DNA of 64,000 nucleotides, taken from Aliiroseovarius zhejiangensis (lineage in GTDB: Bacteria; Pseudomonadota; Alphaproteobacteria; Rhodobacterales; Rhodobacteraceae). Below the pieces are notes generated by a model, which was given only the letters and a program-made list of their open reading frames with translations, ran no database searches and was not told the origin of the DNA. The stretch spans positions 248,001 to 312,000 of the forward strand of contig NZ_BNCH01000002.1 of the NCBI RefSeq assembly GCF_014656375.1, given 5' to 3'. The translations under genes were made by a program, and so were the position numbers. Positions 49,013-58,334 of this stretch are shown one piece after another; the stretch's first letter is position 1; every line of letters starts with the position of its first letter.

Positions 49013-49678
49013 TCAGCCGCGTCTGGCCTTGCGTTTGATCATCCATTGCCCTGCCGGTCCGCAGGTGACGATCTGCCAGTTTGTTTCAGCCACGAACTTC
49101 TGGACGGCCCGGAACACACCGTGCTGGTGACTGGTTGGGTCTGGGCGCCAGTCGTCGCCCAGGATGGCGCCATCGCGTTTGACCAGTCGGGCCAGGGCGC
49201 GCAATTCGGCAAGGGTTTCCTGAAAGCCGTGGCTGGCATCGAGATAGGCCCAGTCCAGTTTGTGGTCGATCAGGGGCGCGCAATCCGGGAAGAAGCCTTC
49301 AATCACGGTGGTTTGGGTGCCGGGGTGATTTGCGGCCCTGAGGCAGGCTTCGTCCTTGGCCATTCGGGTGGTCAGGGCGCCGTTGCTGACATATTTGCCA
49401 TTGCCCCAACCAAACCAGTCGCCCAGCAAGGTCCACGGATCGATCATATAGAAATGCGACGGTTTGACCGTGTCCAGGATCACGTCGGCGAAATGGCCGC
49501 GAAACACACCGATTTCGGCGCCAACGGATCCTTTTGCCAGCGTTTCAAGGATGTAGCGGCGTTTGTCCAGCCGCCAGAGTTCCGTCTGGGGGAAGGGCGC
49601 GGCAGCCCCAGATACCTTGAGCGTCGCCTTGCGCGCGTCCACGGATAAGTCGTTGGGAACGGCGATGCGGCGGGCCAT
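49013..49678 (-). CDS. Class I SAM-dependent methyltransferase-like protein
   Basis: Protein of 221 residues with a Rossmann-type methyltransferase core. Motif I is GAEIGVFRGHFADVIL, an acidic residue follows in FYMIDPW, and LDWAYLDASHGFQETLAELRALARLVKRDGAILGDDW matches the Methyltransf_24-type family that often accompanies glycan or small-molecule modification. Start ATG 49678 lies 1 base after the helicase stop, so it is co-transcribed with the DEAD-box gene. The substrate is unknown. Confidence 0.78.
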   Translation of the reverse strand: MARRIAVPNDLSVDARKATLKVSGAAAPFPQTELWRLDKRRYILETLAKGSVGAEIGVFRGHFADVILDTVKPSHFYMIDPWTLLGDWFGWGNGKYVSNGALTTRMAKDEACLRAANHPGTQTTVIEGFFPDCAPLIDHKLDWAYLDASHGFQETLAELRALARLVKRDGAILGDDWRPDPTSHQHGVFRAVQKFVAETNWQIVTCGPAGQWMIKRKARRG

Positions 49679-49679
49679 G

Positions 49680-51101
49680 TCACCCGGTGCGGCGTTCGTC
49701 GAAGCTCTTGGCGATGAAATCCGGCAGGTGGTCGCCCATGCCAACGGATTTGCTGTCGTTTTTCGCGGCGCGACGATCGCCGCGGGCGCGGGGCTGCTTC
49801 TTGTCTTTCGCAGGTTGCGGCGCGGCATCATTGGGGGAGGTGTCTTTTGCCTTGGCATCGCCCTTGGCGTCGCCCTTGTCACGGCGCGCGCGTTTTGGCG
49901 GGGCGCTGTCCTTCGCCTTTTCGTCTTGTTCACGGCGCGGCGCGGGTTTTTCGCCCAGGGGGTTGTCGACGCGGGGGATCTTGGTTTCGATCAGCCGTTC
50001 GACCGCATCGAGATTTTTTTCATCGCGCGGTTCGCAGATCATGATGGCCTTGCCGTCGCGCCCGGCGCGCCCCGTGCGTCCGATCCGGTGCACATAGTCT
50101 TCGGCATGGCCGGGAACGTCATAGTTGAACACGTGGCTGACATTCGGGATGTCCAGCCCACGCGCCGCCACGTCCGAGGCGCACAGGAATTTGAGCGTGC
50201 CAGAGCGGAAACCGTCCAGCACCTCCATCCGTTTGGACTGCTCCAGATCGCCATGAATGGGCGCCGCATCATAGCCGTATTTCTTCAGGCTCTTGGCGGT
50301 GATGTCCACATCGGTCTTGCGGTTGCAGAAGATGATGGCGTTGGTGCAGGCGTCCCCTTCGCGGTCGATCAGCGCGCGCAGGAGTTTGCGTTTTTCGCTG
50401 GCGGCACGGTCGCGGCGCGAGGCTTTGAACATGCACAGTTCCTGTGTGATGGTCTCGGATGCGGTCGCTTGGCGAGCGACCTCGATCCGGGCAGGGTTGG
50501 ACAGGAAAGTATTGGTGATCCGCTCAATCTCGGGCGCCATGGTGGCCGAGAAGAACAGGGTCTGGCGGGTGAATGGGGTCAACGAGAAGATTTTCTCGAT
50601 ATCCGGGATGAAGCCCATGTCGAGCATCCGGTCGGCTTCGTCCACCACCATGATCTGCACGCCAGTCAAGAGCAGTTTGCCGCGTTCGAAATGGTCAAGC
50701 AGACGGCCCGGCGTGGCAATCAGCACATCGACGCCACGGTCGATGGCCTGATCCTGTTCCTTGAAGCTGACGCCGCCGATCAGAAGCGCCTTGGTCAGTT
50801 TCACGTGTTTGGCATAGGTGTCGAAGTTTTCCGCCACCTGCGCGGCCAGTTCGCGTGTGGGGCACAAGACCAATGAGCGCGGCATGCGCGCGCGCGCCCG
50901 GCCACGAGCCAGGGCGGTGATCATCGGCAAGGTAAAGCTGGCGGTCTTGCCGGTGCCGGTCTGGGCTATGCCCAGCACATCACGGCCTTCCAGCGCGTGC
51001 GGGATGGCGCCTTCCTGAATGGGGGTCGGGGTCTCGTAACCCGCTTCGTCGATTGCTTTCAGCACTTTAGGGCTGAGTTTCAAGTCAGAAAATTTGGTCA
51101 T
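49680..51101 (-). CDS. DEAD-box ATP-dependent RNA helicase (RhlE-like)
   Basis: RNA helicase of 473 residues. Q motif YETPTPIQ, motif I AQTGTGKT, motif II VDEAD, motif III SAT and motif VI HRIGRTGRAGR are all intact. The C-terminal tail of about 100 residues (EEKPAPRREQDEKAKDSAPP onward) is Lys/Arg/Pro-rich and probably disordered and RNA-binding, as in RhlE-type helicases. AGGAC lies 4 bases before the ATG. It heads a unit with the methyltransferase gene. Confidence 0.93.
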   Translation of the reverse strand: MTKFSDLKLSPKVLKAIDEAGYETPTPIQEGAIPHALEGRDVLGIAQTGTGKTASFTLPMITALARGRARARMPRSLVLCPTRELAAQVAENFDTYAKHVKLTKALLIGGVSFKEQDQAIDRGVDVLIATPGRLLDHFERGKLLLTGVQIMVVDEADRMLDMGFIPDIEKIFSLTPFTRQTLFFSATMAPEIERITNTFLSNPARIEVARQATASETITQELCMFKASRRDRAASEKRKLLRALIDREGDACTNAIIFCNRKTDVDITAKSLKKYGYDAAPIHGDLEQSKRMEVLDGFRSGTLKFLCASDVAARGLDIPNVSHVFNYDVPGHAEDYVHRIGRTGRAGRDGKAIMICEPRDEKNLDAVERLIETKIPRVDNPLGEKPAPRREQDEKAKDSAPPKRARRDKGDAKGDAKAKDTSPNDAAPQPAKDKKQPRARGDRRAAKNDSKSVGMGDHLPDFIAKSFDERRTG

Positions 51102-51256
51102 GTATGTCCTGTTTCACGGACATCACTGGCCCGTGCGGATGAGAAGGAAAGGCCCGGATGGCCGGTGCGCTGAACAGCGCCCCTTCGATATGCCATCTGG
51201 GTAAAGAAAAACCGGGGCGTGGTCAATCACATGGGTGGGAATGTGGACAATCAGTG

Positions 51257-51898
51257 TCAGGCGTTGCGATTGTTGCCACATTTTTCAGCGGTCGTATGCA
51301 GAACGGGCGTGTACCCAGCATGCAGCACGTCGATGATGGGGGCCGGGGTCAAGACGGTCTGCGGCCCGGTTGGCCTGCGGAGTTTTAGGCCATATCCGTC
51401 TTTCAAAAAGGGAAGAATGTGGCTCTCCAAGACCAGATGCGGGGTGCCATTGTACAAGATAAAGCTGCCATCTGGTAATGACGCGCCGTTAGCGGTGTAG
51501 CGGATTTGCGCCCGGGTGCGATCGACCCGACTTTGGTGCAGCGCGCGATCAATCTCGTTATGGTAATCTGTGCTGTGCCGGGCTTCGTTCCAAGCCGATT
51601 TAAATGCGCGATAGGCGTCTGGGCGACAATAGGCGCAAGGGCGATGCCCTGCGGCCAGACCGACGGCTTCGTCCAGAAAAAACAGGGGTGTCCATGCGCG
51701 TGCTGGCATGGGGCCGTGATACCGGCCCTTGGGATGTGTCAGGTCACAGATGATCCAGTGGTGATGTTTCCATCGCGAGGTGCCAAGACGACCGTCTTTG
51801 AAGGGCAGGTTTCCCCGGTTCCCTGTAAACATCCCCCGCGCGGGATCGGCAACGATTTCGCCCGTGGGCAGAACTCGATTTTGAAGCGGGCGCTGCAC
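51257..51898 (-). CDS. Conserved-looking protein of unknown function with a CxxC motif
   Basis: Protein of 213 residues, GTG start at 51898 (8 bases after the upstream gene's stop). It has blocks that look conserved: LPFKDGRLGTSRWKHHHWIIC, a His-Arg-Pro-Cys segment with CAYC (residues near 90) that could bind zinc, and a C-terminal region LILYNGTPHLVLE-like that is rich in beta-forming residues. I do not recognise a domain. No signal peptide is visible. It follows the periplasmic protein gene on the same strand. Confidence 0.62.
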   Translation of the reverse strand: MQRPLQNRVLPTGEIVADPARGMFTGNRGNLPFKDGRLGTSRWKHHHWIICDLTHPKGRYHGPMPARAWTPLFFLDEAVGLAAGHRPCAYCRPDAYRAFKSAWNEARHSTDYHNEIDRALHQSRVDRTRAQIRYTANGASLPDGSFILYNGTPHLVLESHILPFLKDGYGLKLRRPTGPQTVLTPAPIIDVLHAGYTPVLHTTAEKCGNNRNA

Positions 51899-51906
51899 GG
51901 CCGCCG

Positions 51907-52359
51907 TCAGTTCCGCACCACCTTTGCACCGGTCATGCGCGCGGCCTGCCAGGTTTCGGTGTCGGTGACGCGCGCCAAGGTGCCTTGCACCGAAATGCGG
52001 CTGCCTTCTTCGAACCCTGTCAGGGGCTCATCCAGGGTGACCTGCAGCGTTGCCCCGTGATCTGGCGACCCGCACAAGGGGCAGAATCCGGTGTCCGAGG
52101 ACAGCAACAGTTCCCGAACCTCGTCACCCGGATAGAGCGGAACGGCAAATCCCGTGATCTCGACCATTCTGGGGGTCGCGGGAATGCCATCCGGCCAGGA
52201 CTTGTCGACGCGATAGGTGTCGCCCGAGATGACTTCCTGCACCTCGATCTGGGACAGCAGCTGCCATACATCTTCCTGTTGGGCGTTGCTGGTCGTCGCA
52301 AATGCGGGTGCGATCTGGGTGCCGAGCACGGCAGCGAAGGCAAGGGAACTTGTTTTCAT
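51907..52359 (-). CDS. Periplasmic protein of unknown function (DUF3299-like)
   Basis: Exported protein of about 150 residues. A signal peptide MKTSSLAFAAVLGTQIAPAFA is clear from the ATG at 52359; the in-frame ATG at 52371 would add four residues. The mature part has VEITGFAVPLYPGDEVRELLLSS followed by GFCPLCG and HGATLQVTLDEPL, a pattern resembling DUF3299-type periplasmic proteins where the CxxC follows a Gly-Phe strand. The Cys pair may bind metal or be redox-active. It precedes the CAYC protein on the same strand with an 8-base spacing. Confidence 0.7.
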   Translation of the reverse strand: MKTSSLAFAAVLGTQIAPAFATTSNAQQEDVWQLLSQIEVQEVISGDTYRVDKSWPDGIPATPRMVEITGFAVPLYPGDEVRELLLSSDTGFCPLCGSPDHGATLQVTLDEPLTGFEEGSRISVQGTLARVTDTETWQAARMTGAKVVRN

Positions 52360-52465
52360 ATCAGTGCTCATAGTTGTGTTGAGGCATAGTGACGTTGTTT
52401 GTGGTTCAATGAAAGCCAAGGTTGTCACATCGGCGAAAAGCCACCAATGTGCCGAAGAGAGCCAC

Positions 52466-54073
52466 CTATACCATCATTTCCTTCGTCGCCGACAGTTTCA
52501 AGGCGGGATAGTCACGTTCAACACGGTCGATATCCCATTGAAGACGCGTCAGAAACACCGGGTCTCCGTCGTTGTCATAGGCGATGTGCTGTTTGTTGGC
52601 TTCGACCAGTTTTTCGACCTCGTCTTTGTCGCCCAGAACCCAGCGGGCCGAGGTGAACTGCGAGGCTTCAAAGCGCACGGGCAACCCGTATTCCTGTTCA
52701 ATCCGACTGGCGAGCACTTCAAACTGAAGTGCGCCGACGACGCCGACGATGAAGCCTGACCCGATATTGGGTTTGAACACCTTGGCCGCGCCTTCTTCGG
52801 CAAACTGCATCAGCGCCTTTTCAAGGTGCTTGGCCTTCATCGGGTCGCCCGCGCGCACGCCTTGCAAAAGCTCGGGCGCGAAGGAGGGGATACCGGTGGC
52901 GCGGATCATCTCGCCCTCGGTCAGCGTGTCACCGATGCGCAACTGCCCGTGGTTCGGGATGCCGATGATGTCGCCCGCCCAGGCTTCTTCCGCCAGTTCA
53001 CGGTCAGAGGCCAGGAACAGAACCGGGTTTGACACGGCCATCGGCTTTTTCGTGCGCACATGGGTCAGTTTCATGCCGCGTTTGAAGTGGCCCGAGGCCA
53101 GCCGCATGAACGCCACGCGGTCGCGGTGTTTTGGGTCCATATTGGCCTGCACCTTGAACACGAAGCCCGCGACCTTGGTTTCTTCGGGCGCGATGGCGCG
53201 GGGGCTGGCCTGTTGAGGCTGTGGCTCAGGCCCATAGGTGGCGATGCCCTGCATCAGTTCCTGCACCCCGAACGAGTTGATCGCCGAGCCGAACCAAATC
53301 GGCGTCATGTGGCCTTCCAGCACCGATTTCGGGTCAAGTTTGGGCAGCAATTCGCGCGCTATTTCGACCTCTTCCAGGAAGGTGTCCAGCAAGAGGGCGG
53401 GGACGTGTTCGGCCAGTTTGGGGTCGTTCAGCCCGTTGATCTCGATGGTTTCGGCGACCACGTTCCGGTCGGCGCGGTCCATCAGCTCCAGCCGGTCGTT
53501 CAACAGGTCGTAACAGCCAAGAAAATCTCGCCCCATGCCGATCGGCCAGCTTGCAGGCGTCACGTCGATGGCAAGGTTTTCCTGTATTTCATCAATGATA
53601 TCAAACGTATCCCGGCTTTCGCGGTCCATCTTGTTACAGAAGGTCAGGATCGGCAGATCGCGTAGGCGGCAGACTTCAAAGAGTTTCTGCGTCTGGCTTT
53701 CCACGCCTTTCGCCCCGTCGATCACCATCACGGCGGCGTCCACGGCCGTCAGCGTGCGATAGGTGTCTTCGGAAAAGTCCGAGTGGCCGGGCGTGTCCAC
53801 CAGATTGAACCGGTACTTGCCGAAATCGAACGACATGGCCGAGGCCGAGACCGAGATGCCCCGGTCCTGCTCCATCTTCATGAAGTCCGAGCGTGTGCGC
53901 CGCGCTTCGCCCTTGGCGCGCACCTGTCCGGCCATCTGGATGGCACCACCATACAGAAGGAACTTTTCGGTCAGGGTCGTCTTGCCGGCGTCCGGGTGGC
54001 TGATGATCGCGAAGGTGCGACGGCGCGCAATTTCGGGCGGCAGTTCGGGGCGGTTTGATGCGGTGTCCAACAT
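52466..54073 (-). CDS. prfC: Peptide chain release factor 3
   Basis: GTPase that recycles RF1 and RF2 from the ribosome after termination, 535 residues. The G1 motif is SHPDAGKTT, the switch II motif is DTPGHSDFSEDTYR, the G4 motif is NKMDRE, and RGISVSASAMSF is the switch I region typical of RF3. EF-Tu-like domains II and III follow. ATG 54073 starts the family-like LDTASNRPELPPEIARRRTFAII; another ATG at 54130 would add 19 unlike residues. A single gene, divergent from the SDR. Confidence 0.95.
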   Translation of the reverse strand: MLDTASNRPELPPEIARRRTFAIISHPDAGKTTLTEKFLLYGGAIQMAGQVRAKGEARRTRSDFMKMEQDRGISVSASAMSFDFGKYRFNLVDTPGHSDFSEDTYRTLTAVDAAVMVIDGAKGVESQTQKLFEVCRLRDLPILTFCNKMDRESRDTFDIIDEIQENLAIDVTPASWPIGMGRDFLGCYDLLNDRLELMDRADRNVVAETIEINGLNDPKLAEHVPALLLDTFLEEVEIARELLPKLDPKSVLEGHMTPIWFGSAINSFGVQELMQGIATYGPEPQPQQASPRAIAPEETKVAGFVFKVQANMDPKHRDRVAFMRLASGHFKRGMKLTHVRTKKPMAVSNPVLFLASDRELAEEAWAGDIIGIPNHGQLRIGDTLTEGEMIRATGIPSFAPELLQGVRAGDPMKAKHLEKALMQFAEEGAAKVFKPNIGSGFIVGVVGALQFEVLASRIEQEYGLPVRFEASQFTSARWVLGDKDEVEKLVEANKQHIAYDNDGDPVFLTRLQWDIDRVERDYPALKLSATKEMMV

Positions 54074-54175
54074 GGGGTGGCATATAGCGATGGGCGCGGG
54101 GCGGCGCAATATGGATGGTTCTTCCATCACAAAGGTGGGCCTGCTAGGTCTTGGGCTGGATGTAGGGAGGACAAG

Positions 54176-54955
54176 ATGGATCTGGGAATTGCCGGTAAAC
54201 GCGCTTTGGTCTGCGCATCGTCAAAGGGCTTGGGGCTGGGCTGTGCGCAGGCGCTGGCGCGCGAGGGTGTGGCGCTGGTGATGAACGCGCGCAGTGGCGG
54301 ACCACTGGAAGACGCCGCCGAGGCCATACGCGCCGAAACCGGGGTCGAGGTCGTGACCGTCGCCGCCGATGTGACAACCGAGGAGGGGCGCGCGGCGTTG
54401 CTTGAGGTGGCAGGCGAAGTGGACATCCTTGTCACCAATGCCGGTGGACCACCGCCCGGCATGTGGCCGGACTGGGACCGTGATGATTTCATCGCGGCGT
54501 TTGATGCGAACCTGCTGGCCCCGATTGCGCTGATGCAGGCGCTGATCCCCGGCATGGCGGATCGCGGCTGGGGGCGGGTGGTGAACATCACCAGTTTTTC
54601 GGTGAAGGCCCCGATCCCGGTGCTGGGTCTGTCCAACACCGCGCGCACCGGGCTGACCGGGTTTGTCGCGGGCACCGCGCGGCAGGTGGCAGGGCAGGGT
54701 GTGATCATCAACAACCTGTTGCCTGGCATCCACGACACGGATCGGGCTACCGCGCTGGACAAGGGTGTGGTCGACGCACAAGGCGGCACGGTTGACGAAG
54801 CGCGCGCGGCGCGGCAGGCGACCATCCCGGCGGGGCGATATGGCACGATTGAAGAATTCGGCGCGACCTGCGCTTTCCTGTGTTCGCAACATGCGGGGTT
54901 CATGGTGGGGCAGAATGTGCTTCTGGATGGCGGTGCGGTGAACGCGACGTTCTAG
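54176..54955 (+). CDS. SDR family protein lacking the canonical catalytic Tyr-Lys
   Basis: Short-chain dehydrogenase/reductase-like protein of 259 residues. The NAD(P)-binding ASSKGLGLGCAQALA and NAG (VTNAGGPPPG) motifs are intact and the catalytic Ser appears in NITSFSVKAP. The segment where YxxxK should be reads LSNTARTGLTG, so Tyr and Lys are missing. That fits an atypical SDR subgroup also seen in other bacteria. GGAGG precedes ATG 54176. It may use a different residue or lack reductase activity. Confidence 0.86.
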   Translation: MDLGIAGKRALVCASSKGLGLGCAQALAREGVALVMNARSGGPLEDAAEAIRAETGVEVVTVAADVTTEEGRAALLEVAGEVDILVTNAGGPPPGMWPDWDRDDFIAAFDANLLAPIALMQALIPGMADRGWGRVVNITSFSVKAPIPVLGLSNTARTGLTGFVAGTARQVAGQGVIINNLLPGIHDTDRATALDKGVVDAQGGTVDEARAARQATIPAGRYGTIEEFGATCAFLCSQHAGFMVGQNVLLDGGAVNATF

Positions 54956-55032
54956 GCGCGGCGTTTTGGGGTTGTTCTGCCGAATGCGATGCGCAACCCT
55001 GCCGCGCGAGCAGATGAAATAAGGATGAACCG

Positions 55033-56076
55033 ATGCGGATGAACAAACTGGCAGGTGGCAAGATCGAGGTCAGCGCGCTGTGCCTTGGCTCGATGCTCTG
55101 GGGGTCAACAAACACCGAGACCGAGGGGCACGCCCAGATCGACATGTCACTGGATCACGGGATCAACTTCATTGACACCGCCGAGATGTATCCGGTCAAT
55201 CCGATCAAGGCGGAACGCTGTGGCCGATCCGAAGAAGTGATCGGAAGCTGGATTGCCAAAAGCGGGCGGCGGAATGACGTGGTGATTGCCACCAAAGTCT
55301 CTGGCGACAACCCGGGCTGGAAGCGCGGTGGCAAGGGCTATGACGGCGCGATCATCCGCGAGGCGGTGGACGAAAGCCTTGTGAAGCTGAACACCGACTA
55401 TATCGACATCTACCAAACCCACTGGCCCATTCGCGGCAGCTATGCGTTTCGGCAGAACTGGACGTTTGACCCCTCTGGCCAGAACAAGGACGAGGTCGAG
55501 GCGCATATGCGCGATGTCTTGCAGGCGATGGCCGAGGTCGTGGCGGCGGGCAAGGTGCGCCATTTCGGCCTGTCCAATGAAAGCGCATGGGGCACGGCCC
55601 AGTGGTTGGGCATCGCGCGTGAAATGGGCGCGCCGGAAGTCATCTCGATCCAGAATGAATACAGCCTGATGCACCGCTTGGCCGATACAGATTTGGCCGA
55701 GCTTTGCATGAACGAAGGCGTGCGGGTGCTGGCCTATTCGCCGCTGGCCACCGGGCTTCTGACCGGCAAATACCAGAAAGGCGCGGTGCCCAAGGGATCG
55801 CGGCTGGACCTGTCGCCGGGTCTGGGCGGGCGGGCCACGCCACGGGCCTTCGAAGCCGTGGACGCCTATCTTGCGGTGGCCAAGAAACACGGGTTGGACC
55901 CGGTGCATATGGCGCTGGCGTTTTCGGTGTCGCGTCCCTTCATGGGGTCGACCATTTTTGGCGCGTCGTCGATGGAACAGCTTGGCCGCATTCTGGACGG
56001 CAAGGATCTGGTCCTGTCAGATGACGTGATGAAAGACATCGACCAGACCCATCGCGCCCATCCAATGCCATTTTGA
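55033..56076 (+). CDS. Aldo/keto reductase (Tas-like)
   Basis: NADP-dependent aldo/keto reductase of 347 residues with a TIM barrel. Catalytic residues appear as DTAEMYPVNP (Asp and Tyr), IATKVSG (Lys) and the His in IYQTHWP. The loop DTAEMYPVNPIKAERCGRSEEVIG is characteristic of the Tas/YajO-like subgroup. AAGGATG lies just upstream of the ATG, where a CGCAACCCTGCCGCG motif also occurs (54992-55006). The physiological substrate is unknown. Confidence 0.92.
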   Translation: MRMNKLAGGKIEVSALCLGSMLWGSTNTETEGHAQIDMSLDHGINFIDTAEMYPVNPIKAERCGRSEEVIGSWIAKSGRRNDVVIATKVSGDNPGWKRGGKGYDGAIIREAVDESLVKLNTDYIDIYQTHWPIRGSYAFRQNWTFDPSGQNKDEVEAHMRDVLQAMAEVVAAGKVRHFGLSNESAWGTAQWLGIAREMGAPEVISIQNEYSLMHRLADTDLAELCMNEGVRVLAYSPLATGLLTGKYQKGAVPKGSRLDLSPGLGGRATPRAFEAVDAYLAVAKKHGLDPVHMALAFSVSRPFMGSTIFGASSMEQLGRILDGKDLVLSDDVMKDIDQTHRAHPMPF

Positions 56077-56118
56077 AGAGGGATGGGTGTCGACCACCAG
56101 GACAAAGGGGATAAGGCC

Positions 56119-56640
56119 ATGAGGCGACGTCAGATACTGACCATGGCAGGGGCGGCTGCCCTTACGGCGAGCCTGACCGCCTGCGTGGGCGGCGGCGCGG
56201 GTGTCGAGTTTCATCGCGGCAAGTCCCGGCCGCTCAGCTCGACCACACGGTTCGATGCGTCGCGCTTTGCCGGACGTTGGGAAATTCGCGGGGAGTTCGT
56301 CTATCCCGGTGAAAAGCCGTCATACGGGGCGGTGAACCTGACCCACAGCAATGGAAAGATTACAGCGATGGACGTTTATGGCCCATCGGGGTTGCTTGAA
56401 CGGTATCCAACCAAGCAGCCCGCGCCCGGGCGGATCACCGTCGGCACGCCGCCCTTTGACACGCAATACTGGGTGCTGTGGGTGGACGCCGATTATCGCA
56501 CCGCGGCCATCGGCACCCCATCGGGCAGTTTCGGCTGGATCATCGACCGGTCCCGTTCGGGCGGCGAGGATCGGATCAAGGCAGCACGTGATGTGCTGGG
56601 CTTCAACGGCTATAACCTGTCGCGGCTGCAAATACGCTAG
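56119..56640 (+). CDS. Lipocalin-like outer-membrane lipoprotein (Blc-type)
   Basis: Protein of 173 residues. The N-terminus MRRRQILTMAGAAALTASLTACVGG is a lipoprotein signal with an LTAC lipobox. The lipocalin fold follows: FAGRWEIRGEF is the GxW motif, and YWVLWVDADYRTAAIGTPSGSFGWIIDRS is the later conserved block with the last Arg. Blc-type lipocalins bind lysophospholipids and fatty acids at the outer membrane. AAAGGGG precedes ATG 56119. Downstream of the aldo/keto reductase by 42 bases. Confidence 0.88.
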   Translation: MRRRQILTMAGAAALTASLTACVGGGAGVEFHRGKSRPLSSTTRFDASRFAGRWEIRGEFVYPGEKPSYGAVNLTHSNGKITAMDVYGPSGLLERYPTKQPAPGRITVGTPPFDTQYWVLWVDADYRTAAIGTPSGSFGWIIDRSRSGGEDRIKAARDVLGFNGYNLSRLQIR

Positions 56641-56681
56641 GGCCGCTGGCGTTTTCGCCATGGCCGTGCCAAAGGGACATC

Positions 56682-57587
56682 ATGCAAGCCTGGATCCCCA
56701 TCACCATCGCCGCGGCGTTTTCGCAAAACCTGCGGTTCATGCTGCAAAAACGGCTGAAGGATACGCGGCTGTCCGCGACCGGGGCCACGCTGGCACGGTT
56801 CGTTTATTCCGCGCCGCTGGTGGCGCTGATCCTTGTGATCTATCTGTCCGCGACCGATCAGGCGGCACCGGTGCCCGGAGGACGGTTCTTTCTGTTTGCC
56901 CTGACCGGCGGTGTCGCCCAGATCCTCGCCACGGTCTGCGTGGTCGCTCTGTTTGCCGAACGCAATTTCGCCGTCGGCATCACCTTCAAGAAAACCGAGG
57001 TCGTGCTGACCGCGCTTGTAGGCCTGGTTGTTCTGGGCGAAGGGGTGGGGCTGGCTGGCGCGTTGGCGATTGGTGTGGGCTTCCTGGGCCTGATCCTGCT
57101 GTCCGACCCGCCCGAGGGCGGCAAGTCCGGATGGAGGCGCTTTTTCAACCGGGCTGCCGCCCTGGGGCTGGGGGCGGGCCTGTTGTTCTCGGTCTCGGCC
57201 ATTGGCTATCGCGGCGCGGCCTTGTCGTTGCCCGCACAGGATGTGATCGCGCGGGCGGGCTTCACGCTTGCGGTGGTCACGGCCTTCCAGTCCGGGATCA
57301 TGATCGTCTGGATGTCCCTGCGGGAAAAAGGTGAAATCACGCGCGTCTTTGCGGCGTGGCGGGTCGGCGCCCTCGTGGGGCTGAGTTCGATGATCGGCAG
57401 TTTCTGCTGGTTCACTGCCTTTGCCTTGCAAAACGCGGCGCTGGTCAAGGCGCTGGGGCAGGTGGAGCTTCTGTTCTCTTACGCCGCCACGCTGTTTGTG
57501 TTTCGTGAAAAGGTCACAGGGCGCGAATATGCCGGGACTGCGCTGATCCTGATTTCGGTGCTGGTGCTGGTTCTGTTCCTGAACTAG
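56682..57587 (+). CDS. EamA-family membrane transporter (DMT superfamily)
   Basis: Drug/metabolite transporter family protein of 301 residues with about ten transmembrane helices. The helix pairs repeat the EamA pattern twice, with the conserved VVLGEGVGLAGALAIGVGFLGLILL at the end of repeat 1 and ALGQVELLFSYAATLFVFREKVTGREYAGTALILISVLVLVLF at the end of repeat 2. The substrate cannot be read. It begins 41 bases after the lipocalin gene and runs convergently toward the Nudix gene. Confidence 0.88.
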   Translation: MQAWIPITIAAAFSQNLRFMLQKRLKDTRLSATGATLARFVYSAPLVALILVIYLSATDQAAPVPGGRFFLFALTGGVAQILATVCVVALFAERNFAVGITFKKTEVVLTALVGLVVLGEGVGLAGALAIGVGFLGLILLSDPPEGGKSGWRRFFNRAAALGLGAGLLFSVSAIGYRGAALSLPAQDVIARAGFTLAVVTAFQSGIMIVWMSLREKGEITRVFAAWRVGALVGLSSMIGSFCWFTAFALQNAALVKALGQVELLFSYAATLFVFREKVTGREYAGTALILISVLVLVLFLN

Positions 57588-57590
57588 CGT

Positions 57591-58331
57591 TCAGCCCATC
57601 GCGCTCAGTGGTCCGACACCGCCCAGCCGTTCAAACAGGCTTTCCTCGTCCGAGTTGTTGAAAAACGGCACCTGTGCCGGCGCGCCCAGATCCGGCAGGT
57701 TGCCGACAATCTCGGCCAGCACCACCTCGGTGATGAAGGGCAGGTCGAAGCGGCGCACATCGTCCAGCGCGATCCATTGCAGGTGGCTGAGTTCATCCGA
57801 AGCGCGCGAGAAATCGTCGATATCGGTGCGCAGCTCGTCCGCATCCACGGCAAAGAACCGGGCGTCGAACCGGCGCGTGCGCCCCTTGGGCGTGATCGCG
57901 CGAAAGACAAAGGCCATGCCGCGCGCTGACGGGATCAGGCCTTCAGTCGCAAAGGCTTCCCACCCCTTGGGAACGGGTCCGTCCCAATCCCCGGGGGCCG
58001 CCAGCATCTGTCCGGTTTCTTCCCAAAGCTCACGAATGGCCGCCACCAACAGCGCCGAGGACAGCGCCGGATCAGCCTGTTCGCCCAGTCGCGTCAGGCA
58101 CGGTTCCGCCCCCCCTTCCGCCAGCGGGACGAGCCCGTCACTGGGGTCGACCGCCCCACCGGGAAAGACGAACTTGTTGGGCATGAAGGCTGCCTTGGCC
58201 CCGCGTTGCCCCATCAGAACCTGCGGCCGTGTGGTCTTGTCACGGATCAGGATGACGGTTGCCGCATCCCGGACGACCTTCGACTTGTCCACTGCACCGC
58301 CGTTCGCCGCCTTGTCCATGGGTTTGTCCAT
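57591..58331 (-). CDS. Nudix hydrolase
   Basis: Protein of 246 residues. The Nudix box helix is present as REL-WEETG (AIRELWEETGQML), preceded by a long insertion between the glycine strand VFPGGAVDPSDG and the box, as in the larger NUDT-type hydrolases that act on CoA or nucleotide diphosphates. The N-terminus is Lys-rich (MDKPMDKAANGGAVDKSK). It overlaps no gene and starts 3 bases after the DUF983 stop, so the two are co-transcribed. Confidence 0.85.
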   Translation of the reverse strand: MDKPMDKAANGGAVDKSKVVRDAATVILIRDKTTRPQVLMGQRGAKAAFMPNKFVFPGGAVDPSDGLVPLAEGGAEPCLTRLGEQADPALSSALLVAAIRELWEETGQMLAAPGDWDGPVPKGWEAFATEGLIPSARGMAFVFRAITPKGRTRRFDARFFAVDADELRTDIDDFSRASDELSHLQWIALDDVRRFDLPFITEVVLAEIVGNLPDLGAPAQVPFFNNSDEESLFERLGGVGPLSAMG

Positions 58332-58334
58332 TTC

